Source: an uncultured Gammaproteobacteria bacterium (lineage in GTDB: Bacteria > Pseudomonadota > Gammaproteobacteria > Pseudomonadales > Pseudohongiellaceae). From it: a stretch of 36,057 bases of DNA. The stretch spans positions 1 to 36,057 of the forward strand of contig CAJXUA010000029.1 in NCBI GenBank assembly GCA_913060695.1, written 5' to 3'. Both the position numbers and the translations under genes were made by a program. Numbering within the stretch: position 1 is the first letter of the stretch; each line of letters opens with the position of its first letter. Below the pieces are notes generated by a model that worked only from the letters and a program-made list of their open reading frames with translations, was not told where the DNA came from and ran no database searches. Shown here in pieces: positions 25,061 to 33,272 of this stretch.

Positions 25061-28000
25061 TTATAGGTTGATGATGGTCTGTGTTGCCGTATCTGCTGAT
25101 TCGATGATCTGCGCCGCCGCCTGGAAGTTGCGCTGCGACACGATCAGCTGAACCAGTTGCTCGGAAAGATCCACGTTGGAATCCTCGAGGGCGCCGGACT
25201 GAATCACACCCAGACCTGCCGTGCCCGCGCCACTGGGTGTACCAGAGCCCGATGCAGCAGTCTCGGAGAAGCGCGAACCACCCGCATTGGCTAGCTTGGA
25301 TTGGTCGGCGAACTTGGCTAGTGCCACCTCGCCCAGAATCTTGGATTGCCCGTTAGAGAATCGCGCGAAGATCGCACCACGGTCGTTGATATCCAGACCC
25401 GTCAGCTGACCCTTACCGAAACCGTTCTGAGTGTTGGACTGAACAGAGAAGTCGCCACCGAACTGACTCAACTGGGTAAGATCAATGCGGAAGTTTGAGT
25501 TGGTAGTCTGGTCGACAACAGTCGTGTTGCCAGGCACTGGGCCTGCACCCGAGGGCTTTCCGGCGCTATCCAACGGCGTCCAGTTTGTGATGAAGATCGG
25601 CTCCTGCGTCGGGTCATAGAGTCCCGAGCTGGTGAAGCGCAGCGACGCTTTCGCCAAAGTGGGGGCTGTGTCTGCCGTAGCTGCGTTATAGCCGATATCC
25701 TTGCCGTCCACCTGAAAATAGACACTCCACACGCTGCCACTCTGATTGGTGGCGGTGGGGCGCTCTTTCACGTAGTACTGCGTGAGTGTGTGCTGAATGC
25801 CCACTGTGTCGTAGATCGCGACAGCGGTGGAACGATAGTATGTATCGGCGTTCAGTGGGTCGAAGGTATTGAGCTCGAATTGTGTGCCCAATAAAGCGTC
25901 GTCGTCGCTGATGTCACCGAAGATACTCTCCGTGGTGATGGTGACGGCCTGTCCGGCTGCATTCGTGTCGGTATCGCTTAAGACTACGTTCTCGTCGAGG
26001 GTGAACTCGACCACGCCGCCCACTACCACACCGTCATTACTAAGATTGGCAAGGTTTGCAATCTGTTGCGTTGGCACAGAGCTATTGTAAACCGTCTCGC
26101 CAGTCGCTGAATCGCGAACCGAGGAGCCGATAGTGATGGAGCCCGAGCCAGCGGCACCACCGCTGAATACTAGGTTCGCGCCATTATTCTCTGTTACCTC
26201 GAGCATCGCAGAGGCACCGGAGCCAACTACGCGCGCGCTAAGATTGCCGGCAGATTGATTGATCAAAGCACTCAACTCATTCAAGCGATCTTCTGTAGCC
26301 GTCTGCCTTGCTTCGAAATTATTGCCATTGATCGTGAACTTCAAGGGCAAGTTTGCGTCTACGTTCGCAGTACCTGCACCAATGTTCTCTGGGTCACCGC
26401 TATTGGTCGCGGTAATATAGGCAACGGTCTTGGCTGTCGCTGTGATACCGGAGATATTTGAGAATTGTTGCGCCACCGCGTTCGCGGAACTACCGGCTAA
26501 CACATTCACGTATTGAGTCGTGCCGGTATTGTCCAACACTTTCACAGTCTCTGCGGCATAGCCATTGCCAACCGCTTTCTTGCCAGTGTTATTCAACTCG
26601 CTGCCAACAAAGGTGGCGATACTCGCGAAGTCTACCCCTACTCCTGTACCCGAGACCGTGCCAGCCGTGTCCGCTATTACCAAGTCGCCCGGTGGTGCGG
26701 GTGTAACTGCCACGATTAGATCTGCATCCGGACCGGTTGCCACGGATTCAATCACGACGAATCCAGTGGCTGGGTCTAGGCGCGCTCGCACTTGTTCCTG
26801 ACCTAGCGGGAAAGCAAAGTTGGTATCGGTGTTGATCGCGTTCTGAATGTAATCTACAACTTTCTTACCAGTATCCAAGTCTTGATCCAAGGTAATGACA
26901 TTGGAAGTAACAGGGCCAGTACCAGTATCGTAAGTAATCGTCAGAGTGTAATTAGTAGTCGCAAAATCGAAACCACTATTGACGTTCAAGGTACCAGTAG
27001 TACTTGCAGGAGTACTGTCAGACTCTACCTTCAGGGACTTATACGCAGGGTCGTTGAGTTCGAAAACGAAGCGTCCATCGGCGGCGATCGAGACCTTTAC
27101 CTTGCCAGGGAGAGTCGACGCATTGATCTGTCTTTGGATCTCATCTTCCATGGCCTCAAGACCAGAGGAAGCAAAAGTACCAAGGTTTTTCGCAGGTGTT
27201 CCATCGGGAGAGTAATCATCGGCCAAGGTAATCTGCAACGTTTGTCCATCCACAGTGACATTGAAGCGCGTGTTATCAACGGAGAAATCAACTTTGTCGA
27301 CGTCCAGCGTACCGGAACGACGCGTAGTAGCAAAAGTTACCACCTGATTAAAATTCACGCCGCCAGAAACCGAGGTCAATGGATTCACTGTTAAATTCAC
27401 ATCGGACGCAGCGGTGCTCTCAAACTTGAAAGTCCCATCTGCGTCGATACCCACAGTGACTTTACCCAACAAGCCCGCGTTGGTGTTGATTTGGGCTTGA
27501 ATATAATCTTCTAAGGCCTCGTTCCCCGAGCCTGCACCGCCCCCTAGTGCTAGTGCCGCGGCACCGGAGTTGGTGAAGTTTTCATTGATAATGATGTCGC
27601 GAGAAACTCCGCCTAAGGTTAAAGTGAAACCAGTGGGAGGAGCAGTCTTGCCCTTAACGTCGGTCGCCGATACCACACTCGCCGCTAGTCCTTGTACAGC
27701 ACTGATAGTGATGCGCGAAGAGTCGCCCGTTGCCGCCGTCTCAAGTACCACACGGTTGTTCTCTAAGCTTACATTTACGGCGTTATTGCCAGTGAAGCCT
27801 GCGGCCGTTAGTGCTGCGTCTATCGCTGTAACTACTGCCGCGCCATCTGCGGCGTTAACAGCCGCCAGATTGATTGCGGCGAATGCGCCACCGTTGACAC
27901 TGAGGGAGAAACTTTGCGCACCGGCGCCCGCCGTGAAATCGATGCCACCTGATACGTTTATGGAGCCAGTGGTTTTCGCCGCAGTAGTACCGGAGAAATC

Positions 28001-28624
28001 GGTACCATCGACGGATATCGTACCCGCCACGATTGCGGGCTGAGCGACACGAGAGCCAAACTGCGCACTGCCAGAGGTACCGCCATTACTCAAAACCTTG
28101 CTACCTATGATCGAAGATGGTGCCGCTGTTGCATCCAAGTTGATGCGACTGCTAACCAATGTTGTGGCCTGCGGCGAGATCTCACCAGTGGTCACAATTA
28201 GATCGGTCAAAGGACCACCGCCAGTTGCCTTGCCTTCTGAAGTGGCGGCAAAACCCTGCAGCCGCTCGCCAAGACTATTAACGATATAGCCGTTCTTATC
28301 AGTTCCGAAAGCGCCGGCACGGGTATACACATTGCCGCCTTCAGCTCCTAGGATAAAGAAGCCATTGCCATTGATAGCAAGATCCAATGTGCTATCGGTG
28401 AACGAGATATTGCCTTGCCCGAAATTCTGCGCGATGCTCTGTACGCCAACACCGCCACCGGCCTGATTTTCGCCGCCACCGAGTACCGAGGCCGCGTAGA
28501 CATCGGCAAACTCTGTGCGTGAGGATTTGAAGCCATTGGTACTGGCGTTCGCGATGTTGTTACCGGTGACAGAAATCTCTTCCTGTGCTGCGTTCAGTGC
28601 GCTCAAGCCGATGTTAAAACTCAT
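25061..28624 (-). CDS. flgE: Giant flagellar hook protein FlgE
   Basis: FlgE polymerises into the hook, the universal joint. This one is 1187 residues; common FlgE is 400-460. The N-terminus (MSFNIGLSALNAAQEEISVTG, NIANASTNGFKSSRTEFADVY), TLDLAINGNGFFIL near 80-92, a late hook core (FDPLNADTYYRSTAVAIYDT near 921-940, then SLRFTSSGLYDP) and the C-terminus (ALEDSNVDLSEQLVQLIVSQRNFQAAAQ) are canonical. Between residues about 200 and 850 lie four repeated modules (229-321, 331-405, 444-525, 551-643). A segment at 686-835 (NGYAAETVKV...FSNISGITA) matches FlgK 556-700. The start ATG has GGGGTGAG upstream. It follows flgD by 60 bp. Confidence 0.96.
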   Translation of the reverse strand: MSFNIGLSALNAAQEEISVTGNNIANASTNGFKSSRTEFADVYAASVLGGGENQAGGGVGVQSIAQNFGQGNISFTDSTLDLAINGNGFFILGAEGGNVYTRAGAFGTDKNGYIVNSLGERLQGFAATSEGKATGGGPLTDLIVTTGEISPQATTLVSSRINLDATAAPSSIIGSKVLSNGGTSGSAQFGSRVAQPAIVAGTISVDGTDFSGTTAAKTTGSINVSGGIDFTAGAGAQSFSLSVNGGAFAAINLAAVNAADGAAVVTAIDAALTAAGFTGNNAVNVSLENNRVVLETAATGDSSRITISAVQGLAASVVSATDVKGKTAPPTGFTLTLGGVSRDIIINENFTNSGAAALALGGGAGSGNEALEDYIQAQINTNAGLLGKVTVGIDADGTFKFESTAASDVNLTVNPLTSVSGGVNFNQVVTFATTRRSGTLDVDKVDFSVDNTRFNVTVDGQTLQITLADDYSPDGTPAKNLGTFASSGLEAMEDEIQRQINASTLPGKVKVSIAADGRFVFELNDPAYKSLKVESDSTPASTTGTLNVNSGFDFATTNYTLTITYDTGTGPVTSNVITLDQDLDTGKKVVDYIQNAINTDTNFAFPLGQEQVRARLDPATGFVVIESVATGPDADLIVAVTPAPPGDLVIADTAGTVSGTGVGVDFASIATFVGSELNNTGKKAVGNGYAAETVKVLDNTGTTQYVNVLAGSSANAVAQQFSNISGITATAKTVAYITATNSGDPENIGAGTANVDANLPLKFTINGNNFEARQTATEDRLNELSALINQSAGNLSARVVGSGASAMLEVTENNGANLVFSGGAAGSGSITIGSSVRDSATGETVYNSSVPTQQIANLANLSNDGVVVGGVVEFTLDENVVLSDTDTNAAGQAVTITTESIFGDISDDDALLGTQFELNTFDPLNADTYYRSTAVAIYDTVGIQHTLTQYYVKERPTATNQSGSVWSVYFQVDGKDIGYNAATADTAPTLAKASLRFTSSGLYDPTQEPIFITNWTPLDSAGKPSGAGPVPGNTTVVDQTTNSNFRIDLTQLSQFGGDFSVQSNTQNGFGKGQLTGLDINDRGAIFARFSNGQSKILGEVALAKFADQSKLANAGGSRFSETAASGSGTPSGAGTAGLGVIQSGALEDSNVDLSEQLVQLIVSQRNFQAAAQIIESADTATQTIINL

Positions 28625-28684
28625 TTTCTCACCCCGTATTCGAAAGACTTACTCATTAATTTAGTCATTACTTGATCGATTGTT

Positions 28685-29368
28685 TTAGTTAATCTGGATT
28701 ACATCCGCTAGCGACTTCGGACCAATGCCAGCGAGGTTCAGTGTGAGAGAGCCGCCTGGCTCAATCGTCACGCTATTGACGTTGGCGCTCAAGAAAGTAG
28801 GCACCTGTGTTGCGCCGTCGCCATCGGCGATCGCCACCTTGAAGGTGTACTCGCCGGAGGGGAAGCGCTGATCATTGGCATCAGTGCCTGTCCAGATGAA
28901 CTCCTGCCGACCTGACTGCTGCGCACCTAGATTGAAGCTGTCCACTAAGGTGCCGGCCTGGTTGTACACGCTAAGAGTCGCGCCCTCGACACTGCGCGGC
29001 ATGTCCGCGATCACGCTCACCGCGCCAGTGCTCAGTAGAGCGGTCGTATCGGCCTGTACGTGGACCGGACGCCCTACTAGAGAAGTAGCCTGCAGATGCT
29101 GTGAAGACTGGAAAGCGGTGTTGAAGTTATCGAAACTGGCCGACATCTTCTGCGCCTCCTCCAAAGAGGAGAACTGCGCCAACTGGGCCACGAACTCGCC
29201 GTTGTCCTGTGGCTCTGTTGGGTCTTGGTTCTCCAACTGTGCTACTAGCAACTTCAAGAACTCGTTGCGCCCCATCTCATTATTCTTCTGGGTCTCGTCT
29301 TGCTTCTTGGTAAGCGAGTAATCCGAAAGTACTTGGCTTAGTGCGCTGCTGTTTGTGACTTCACTCAT
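28685..29368 (-). CDS. flgD: Flagellar hook-capping protein FlgD
   Basis: FlgD caps the growing hook and is discarded when FlgK arrives. The 227-residue protein has the FlgD N-terminal export/assembly segment (GRNEFLKLLVAQLENQDPTEPQDNG, then EFVAQLAQFSSLEE, residues 33-75) and a C-terminal Ig/Tudor-like region (LVGRPVHVQ, QEFIWTGTDANDQRFPSGEYTFKV). Length is normal, so only the polymer FlgE, not its cap, is enlarged. It lies between flgC and flgE on the minus strand. Confidence 0.96.
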   Translation of the reverse strand: MSEVTNSSALSQVLSDYSLTKKQDETQKNNEMGRNEFLKLLVAQLENQDPTEPQDNGEFVAQLAQFSSLEEAQKMSASFDNFNTAFQSSQHLQATSLVGRPVHVQADTTALLSTGAVSVIADMPRSVEGATLSVYNQAGTLVDSFNLGAQQSGRQEFIWTGTDANDQRFPSGEYTFKVAIADGDGATQVPTFLSANVNSVTIEPGGSLTLNLAGIGPKSLADVIQIN

Positions 29369-29415
29369 GAGGGTCTCCTAATGACGCTCTACTCTTAAAT
29401 AAAATTCGATTTGCC

Positions 29416-29865
29416 TTACTGGCCGAGTGACATAACGCGCTGCATCATCGTGCGTGCGGCATTCATCACATCTACATTCATCTGAAACGAGCGTGAGGAG
29501 GAGATCATATTGGTCATCTCTTCCACGATATTGACGTTGGGGTAATAGACATAGCCCTCTTGGTCGGCCATGGGATGTTCGGGTTCGTAACGCTGCTGGA
29601 ACGGCGCGTCGGATTCGACGATGCCTAGTATCTGTACACCGCGGCCTACGCCATCGCCGCCATCGAAGTTGAATGCGTCTGCGTTGTTGCTGTTTAGCAT
29701 CTCCGCCTGAATGGTGGCGAAGATAGGCTGGCGAGAGCGGTAGACTTGATCGGGGCTCGCCGCGGCACTGTTCGCGTTCGCCATGTTGCTCGCGGTAGTG
29801 TTCAGTCGCACCGTCTGGGCACTCATGGCTGAACCGGAAATATCGAATACGGACATTAAACTCAT
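29416..29865 (-). CDS. flgC: Flagellar proximal rod protein FlgC
   Basis: FlgC is a proximal rod subunit. The 149-residue product shows FDISGSAMSAQTVRLNTTASNMANANSA at the N-terminus and YYPNVNIVEEMTNMISSSRSFQMNVDVMNAART at the C-terminus. The first ATG (29865) is favoured because AGGAG, located in the end of flgB, lies 7 nt upstream; a second ATG three codons on is less well placed. It starts only 2 bp after the flgB stop, implying coupled translation. Confidence 0.97.
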   Translation of the reverse strand: MSLMSVFDISGSAMSAQTVRLNTTASNMANANSAAASPDQVYRSRQPIFATIQAEMLNSNNADAFNFDGGDGVGRGVQILGIVESDAPFQQRYEPEHPMADQEGYVYYPNVNIVEEMTNMISSSRSFQMNVDVMNAARTMMQRVMSLGQ

Positions 29866-29867
29866 TA

Positions 29868-30284
29868 TTACTCTCCTCGCAGCGCTTTCATCATGCCGGT
29901 GAACTTGCCATTCAAGAATTGAAAGCTAGCCTGGTGTTCAAGGGCGTTGCGCGCAAAATTGGCGTTCTCTAGCTGCTCATCCACCGTGTTGCCATCCAGT
30001 GATGGTTGCAGCGGAGTGCGATACAGCAGCGTGTCTTCGTTTACCATGCCAGTGCCGGTACCGTTCTGGTCTTTAATGTGACGTGAATTGGTAGTGCGCA
30101 GGCTTACAGTGTCAGCACTCATGCCCATGCGGTCGCGCAGCACGCTGGCGAAATCCATGTCGCGGGCCTTGTAGCCAGGCGTGTCGGAGTTTGCGATGTT
30201 TGTGGCGATGATCTGCGTACGCTGGCTTCGTAGGACGAGAGCCTGTTCGTGTACCCCGAGTGCATCTGAGAAACTAATTGCCAT
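29868..30284 (-). CDS. flgB: Flagellar basal-body rod protein FlgB
   Basis: FlgB begins the rod on the MS ring/FliE. The 138-residue product starts MAISFSDALGVHEQALVLRS and carries IIATNIANSDTPGYKARDMDF. The C-terminus is NVDEQ-like (GNTVDEQLENANFARNALEHQASFQFLNGKF). I choose ATG 30284, with AAGG upstream, over an in-frame start 23 codons earlier, which would read through the sigma-54 promoter. It heads flgB-flgC-flgD-flgE and probably the following flg genes. Confidence 0.97.
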   Translation of the reverse strand: MAISFSDALGVHEQALVLRSQRTQIIATNIANSDTPGYKARDMDFASVLRDRMGMSADTVSLRTTNSRHIKDQNGTGTGMVNEDTLLYRTPLQPSLDGNTVDEQLENANFARNALEHQASFQFLNGKFTGMMKALRGE

Positions 30285-30341
30285 GGTGCTGCCTTCGCTA
30301 TTTGCCGTTGCCACACATAAAGTGCGCTTTGCAGAGCATTG

Positions 30342-30357
30342 AGCAATACCCATGCCA
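30342..30357 (-). promoter_or_regulatory. Sigma-54 promoter for the flgB operon
   Basis: Minus-strand TGGCATGGGTATTGCT matches TGGCACG-N4-TTGCW with a single mismatch, and GG and GC are 10 nt apart. It predicts a start about 47 nt upstream of the flgB ATG. Confidence 0.85.
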
Positions 30358-30418
30358 AAACTATAAACTCAATATAATCAATAGCTTACTTAACTCAATC
30401 CAGTTGCCACGTGAAAAT

Positions 30419-30449
30419 CGGCAAGGCATTTCCGCAATAGCGGCAAGGC
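30419..30449. other. Direct repeat CGGCAAGGC x2 between divergent sigma-54 promoters
   Basis: CGGCAAGGC occurs at 30419-30427 and 30441-30449, 22 bp apart, about two helical turns, on the same face of the DNA. An inverted TTGCC precedes the first copy. It lies between the divergent flgB and flgA sigma-54 promoters, where an enhancer-binding protein would be expected to act. Confidence 0.35.
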
Positions 30450-30585
30450 TTCGTTAGCCTAAGCTGGCTGGGCTGCGGGGCTTGCTAAGGAAGGGGAGTT
30501 CTAAGTAGTTGCAACAGTTCTTGAGGCCCTTTAGTAGAGGCGCTCGAGCGCAGCCTTTGTTCTGAAGCCTCCAGCGCTGACTAAA

Positions 30586-30601
30586 CGGCACGCAAATTGC
30601 T
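30586..30601 (+). promoter_or_regulatory. Sigma-54 promoter for flgA
   Basis: CGGCACGCAAATTGCT matches TGGCACG-N4-TTGCW at all positions but the first, with GG and GC 10 nt apart. It would start transcription near 30612, about 120 nt before flgA. Confidence 0.87.
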
Positions 30602-30733
30602 TTATTCATGGGGAGTTTTAGTCGAAAGCGCTATAGAGGCATGAAAACGGCGATTTCCACTCTATTTGCGCTGTTATTTTGACGCAGCTTCCGCCCAAAG
30701 GCAGTGGTTGAAACCAAGGCATAGGAAAAAAGC

Positions 30734-31495
30734 ATGAAAGTTTGGCACATTAAGGCAAGAGCAACACAGACACTGAGCGGCGCTTCGCTATGCCTAGCAG
30801 CGATGTTTGGCGTGGCCGCGCATGCCGAGACGGGTCACCAGCAACTCCACAACAGCGTGGCAGAGTTCGTGGAGTCCTTCTTCGATGCCAACGAACTGAA
30901 CCCAAGTGCCGATCGCGATGCAGAAGAGCTTGGCCGCCGCGTAGAGATCGACATCAGCTCCATCGACCCACGCCTAAACCTGAGCGTCTGCGAGCAACCC
31001 CTCATTGCATCGATGAACCAGACCCAGCGCCCCATGGGCCGCATCAATGTTAAGGTGGAATGCCAAGGCTCAGCCCCTTGGACAAAATATGTGCCTGTAA
31101 GCATTAGAGTTTACGAGAAGGTTCTAGTGACCACGCGGCCGATTGCCCGAGGTGAAACCCTTACTGCAGCCGATCTCGCCTTGGTCGATACAGAAGTATC
31201 ACTACTGCGTTATAGCTATATGCAGGAACCAGAACACGCCATAGGCATGGAGGCTAAGCGCTCTCTGTCGACCAACACTACGATAGTACAGGAGGCCTTA
31301 GTGGCCCCTACCCTCGTTAAACGCGGGGATGCGGTAGTACTCAGCGCTAAGGCTGGAACAGTGGAGATTCGCCAGCAAGGCGTCGCGATGCAAAGCGGCG
31401 AACTAGGCAAACGCATAAATGTTAGGAATACCAACTCCGATCAAATCGTACAGGCCGTGGTAACAGGGCTTGGCGAGGCACGAGTAGGGTTTTAA
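30734..31495 (+). CDS. flgA: P-ring assembly chaperone FlgA
   Basis: FlgA is a periplasmic chaperone for FlgI polymerisation into the P ring. The 253-residue precursor has a Sec signal peptide (about residues 1-31, ending VAAHA). The mature N-terminal part has VEIDISSIDPRLNLSVCEQPL and GRINVKVEC. The C-terminal SAF/FlgA domain has LVTTRPIARGETLTAADLALVDTE, KRGDAVVLSAKAGTVEIRQQGVAMQ and GKRINVRNTNSDQIVQAVV. It is divergent from flgB and driven by its own sigma-54 site. Length and composition are normal. Confidence 0.96.
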   Translation: MKVWHIKARATQTLSGASLCLAAMFGVAAHAETGHQQLHNSVAEFVESFFDANELNPSADRDAEELGRRVEIDISSIDPRLNLSVCEQPLIASMNQTQRPMGRINVKVECQGSAPWTKYVPVSIRVYEKVLVTTRPIARGETLTAADLALVDTEVSLLRYSYMQEPEHAIGMEAKRSLSTNTTIVQEALVAPTLVKRGDAVVLSAKAGTVEIRQQGVAMQSGELGKRINVRNTNSDQIVQAVVTGLGEARVGF

Positions 31496-31520
31496 ATTCA
31501 TTAAAAAGCGAAGTATTTAC

Positions 31521-31547
31521 TAAAGTTTTTCTGTAACTGGTCGCCAA
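31521..31547 (+). promoter_or_regulatory. Sigma-28 (FliA) promoter for flgM
   Basis: TAAAGTTT (perfect -35), an 11-nt spacer and GTCGCCAA, which matches the GCCGATAA -10 at 5 of 8 bases. It lies about 85 nt upstream of the flgM start, so flgM may be fed both by read-through from flgA and by sigma-28 itself, the classical feedback arrangement. The -10 is weak. Confidence 0.6.
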
Positions 31548-31637
31548 CATCAGGGAGAGTATTTAAGATTACGATGTTTATAGCCCAACACGTGGGCGTC
31601 GCAACTTATCTACACCCTGCAAATCAAGGTAGAAGTC

Positions 31638-31952
31638 ATGACTGTAAGCACTATAGGCAGCAATGCAACACAGACTCCGACAGAGCAGCGTACTAGCGGC
31701 ACGGGCAGCGTTTCGCCTGTATCCATTAGCGACGTAGGCGCTCAGAAATCGGGGAAATCTGCGGGCAATGACACCGTGCATATCAGCTCGCAAGCTATCG
31801 ATCTGCGGGGCCTCGAGGCTCATATAAGCCAACTTCCCGATGCGGACAAGTCTCGTGTGACTGAGCTTCGCAATCAAATTGCCAACGGCCAATACCAGAT
31901 CAACTTCGATAAAGTCGCGGAAAAAATTCTCGGACTTGAGGCTGAGCTGTAA
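31638..31952 (+). CDS. flgM: Anti-sigma-28 factor FlgM
   Basis: FlgM holds sigma-28 (FliA) inactive until the hook is complete, then is secreted through it. The 104-residue protein has the disordered, Ser/Thr/Gly-rich N-terminal half and the helical sigma-binding C-terminal half typical of the family: DTVHISSQAIDLRGLEAHISQ and DADKSRVTELRNQIANGQYQINFDKVAEKIL. In this bacterium it would have to pass a hook made of a giant FlgE, though the channel itself should be unchanged. It lies downstream of flgA and upstream of flgN. Confidence 0.95.
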   Translation: MTVSTIGSNATQTPTEQRTSGTGSVSPVSISDVGAQKSGKSAGNDTVHISSQAIDLRGLEAHISQLPDADKSRVTELRNQIANGQYQINFDKVAEKILGLEAEL

Positions 31953-31996
31953 GCCAGAGACTGGCGCACTCGAAACATTCGGTCCAAATTAGTCTT

Positions 31997-32027
31997 CACG
32001 GCAATGCTAGCGCATGCCGTGATTTTC
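31997..32027 (+). terminator. Terminator-like hairpin between flgM and flgN
   Basis: CACGGCA and TGCCGTG form a 7-bp stem extended by TGC/GCA after one bulged A, with a TAGC loop, followed by ATTTTC. It lies 44 nt past the flgM stop and 49 nt before the flgN ATG. It could attenuate transcription so that flgN is expressed less than flgM. A second small inverted repeat, GGCAAC-N6-GTTGCC (32045-32062), precedes the flgN start. Confidence 0.55.
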
Positions 32028-32075
32028 GTGTGTTTACATTGGTCGGCAACTACCTTGTTGCCCCTGGGGGCTCCT

Positions 32076-32534
32076 ATGAGCGCATCAACCATGCGTCAAC
32101 TGCTTGAAAAAGACTTGATTAACAGCACTAATCTTGAGAACTTGCTACAAACTGAGCGGGAACAACTACAACAGCGCAATATTGGCGCGTTGAGCAATAC
32201 CTTAATAGAGAAGGCACAATTGCTCGCGGATATTGAGGCGAATGACGATGCACGTCGAAAAATACTGGCATCTTTCGACAAGTCCGTCGACAATAGTGGG
32301 CTGCGTGAATACTGTAAACAAGAAGGTATGGAGGAACTCTATAGAGATCTGCTTCGTAGCCTGCAGCAGTGTTCGGATTTGACCAATATTAATGGTGCAA
32401 TAGTGCACCGAAGTAAGCTGAGCAATCGCCAGATGCTCGACATCATGCAGGGAAAGTCTTCTCAGCCCGGTGTCTACAGCAATCATGGCGATGCAATCAC
32501 TACTTCCGATTCAAGAGCCATCGCAAAGGCCTGA
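32076..32534 (+). CDS. flgN: Flagellar export chaperone FlgN
   Basis: FlgN binds the junction proteins FlgK and FlgL and delivers them to the export gate. The 152-residue, largely helical product matches the family (MRQLLEKDLINSTNLENLLQTEREQLQQRN, LIEKAQLLADIEANDDARRKIL, then a variable tail after ILHRSKLSN-like IVHRSKLSNRQMLDIMQG). ATG 32076 is preceded by GGGGG and agrees with family start; an upstream ATG at 32004 falls in the loop of the hairpin and adds an unrelated hydrophobic stretch. One of its clients here, FlgK, is 1347 residues. Confidence 0.9.
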   Translation: MSASTMRQLLEKDLINSTNLENLLQTEREQLQQRNIGALSNTLIEKAQLLADIEANDDARRKILASFDKSVDNSGLREYCKQEGMEELYRDLLRSLQQCSDLTNINGAIVHRSKLSNRQMLDIMQGKSSQPGVYSNHGDAITTSDSRAIAKA

Positions 32535-32551
32535 TCAATATAAGAGCATAA

Positions 32552-33265
32552 ATGGCATTAAATGACGGACCAGATCGTTACTACTACGGTGCTGGGGACA
32601 TATTCGGAGTCCTAAGGGCTTTACAAACCGAACGCAGTCTAGTGAACGTACAGTTCGATGACGGCGCGCAGCTTTACAACACCATGGTGCTAGATGCGAA
32701 CCTGCAGGAGCGTTACTTTCTCATCGATGAGGTGACCCCACGCGATGGCCATCGCAAGATCGACGAGCGTTCCAAATTCAGCATCCGTGCCAGTATCCAC
32801 GGCATAAAGGTGCATGCGAAAGACCTCGTGAGCGCCCGCACGCTCAACAATGCCGATGGCATCTATTACCAAATCCCCTTTCCCGCCAAGATGCTCTACA
32901 TGCAGCGCCGCGAAGCGTTCCGCGCCTATGTGCCCGGCAGCATGAAAACGACCGCACGCTTTAGCTCCGAAGAGCGCGAAGAATCACTATTTGGCCGAAT
33001 ATTGAATATGTCTGCTACCGGCATACGTGTTGGCTTTCCCGGCGAGGTATTTCCAGAGCTTGGACCCATGGAAAAATTCAACGCCCTGATCGATATTCAA
33101 GCACAGGAAACTAGCCTGGAGTGCCAGCTAGAGATCATCTATTTTCAATACAGCAAAGAGCGTAACCAGACCCTATGTGGCTGCCGCTTCATCGACCTGC
33201 CACGAGCATCTCAGCAAGTCGTGAACCGTTTCGTGACCTTCGTACAGCGCGAAGAGCTCGTTTAA
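32552..33265 (+). CDS. ycgR: YcgR-type PilZ flagellar brake protein
   Basis: A 237-residue protein with an N-terminal YcgR-like domain (about 10-110) and a C-terminal PilZ domain that binds cyclic di-GMP. The PilZ signature is intact: RxxxR at Arg120-Arg124 (QRREAFRAYV) and N-x-S-x-x-G at 152-157 (NMSATG). YcgR proteins slow the motor or bias rotation at high cyclic di-GMP by contacting motor proteins. It starts 17 bp after flgN and is the last gene of the flgA-flgM-flgN-ycgR series, a common arrangement. It converges on the next gene with a C-run in the 7-bp gap. Confidence 0.9.
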   Translation: MALNDGPDRYYYGAGDIFGVLRALQTERSLVNVQFDDGAQLYNTMVLDANLQERYFLIDEVTPRDGHRKIDERSKFSIRASIHGIKVHAKDLVSARTLNNADGIYYQIPFPAKMLYMQRREAFRAYVPGSMKTTARFSSEEREESLFGRILNMSATGIRVGFPGEVFPELGPMEKFNALIDIQAQETSLECQLEIIYFQYSKERNQTLCGCRFIDLPRASQQVVNRFVTFVQREELV

Positions 33266-33272
33266 CCCCCCC

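Noticed and set aside
30285-30353. Longer FlgB with 23 extra N-terminal residues
   Set aside because: The extension runs into the sigma-54 promoter at 30342-30357 and is unlike FlgB; ATG 30284 gives the usual start.
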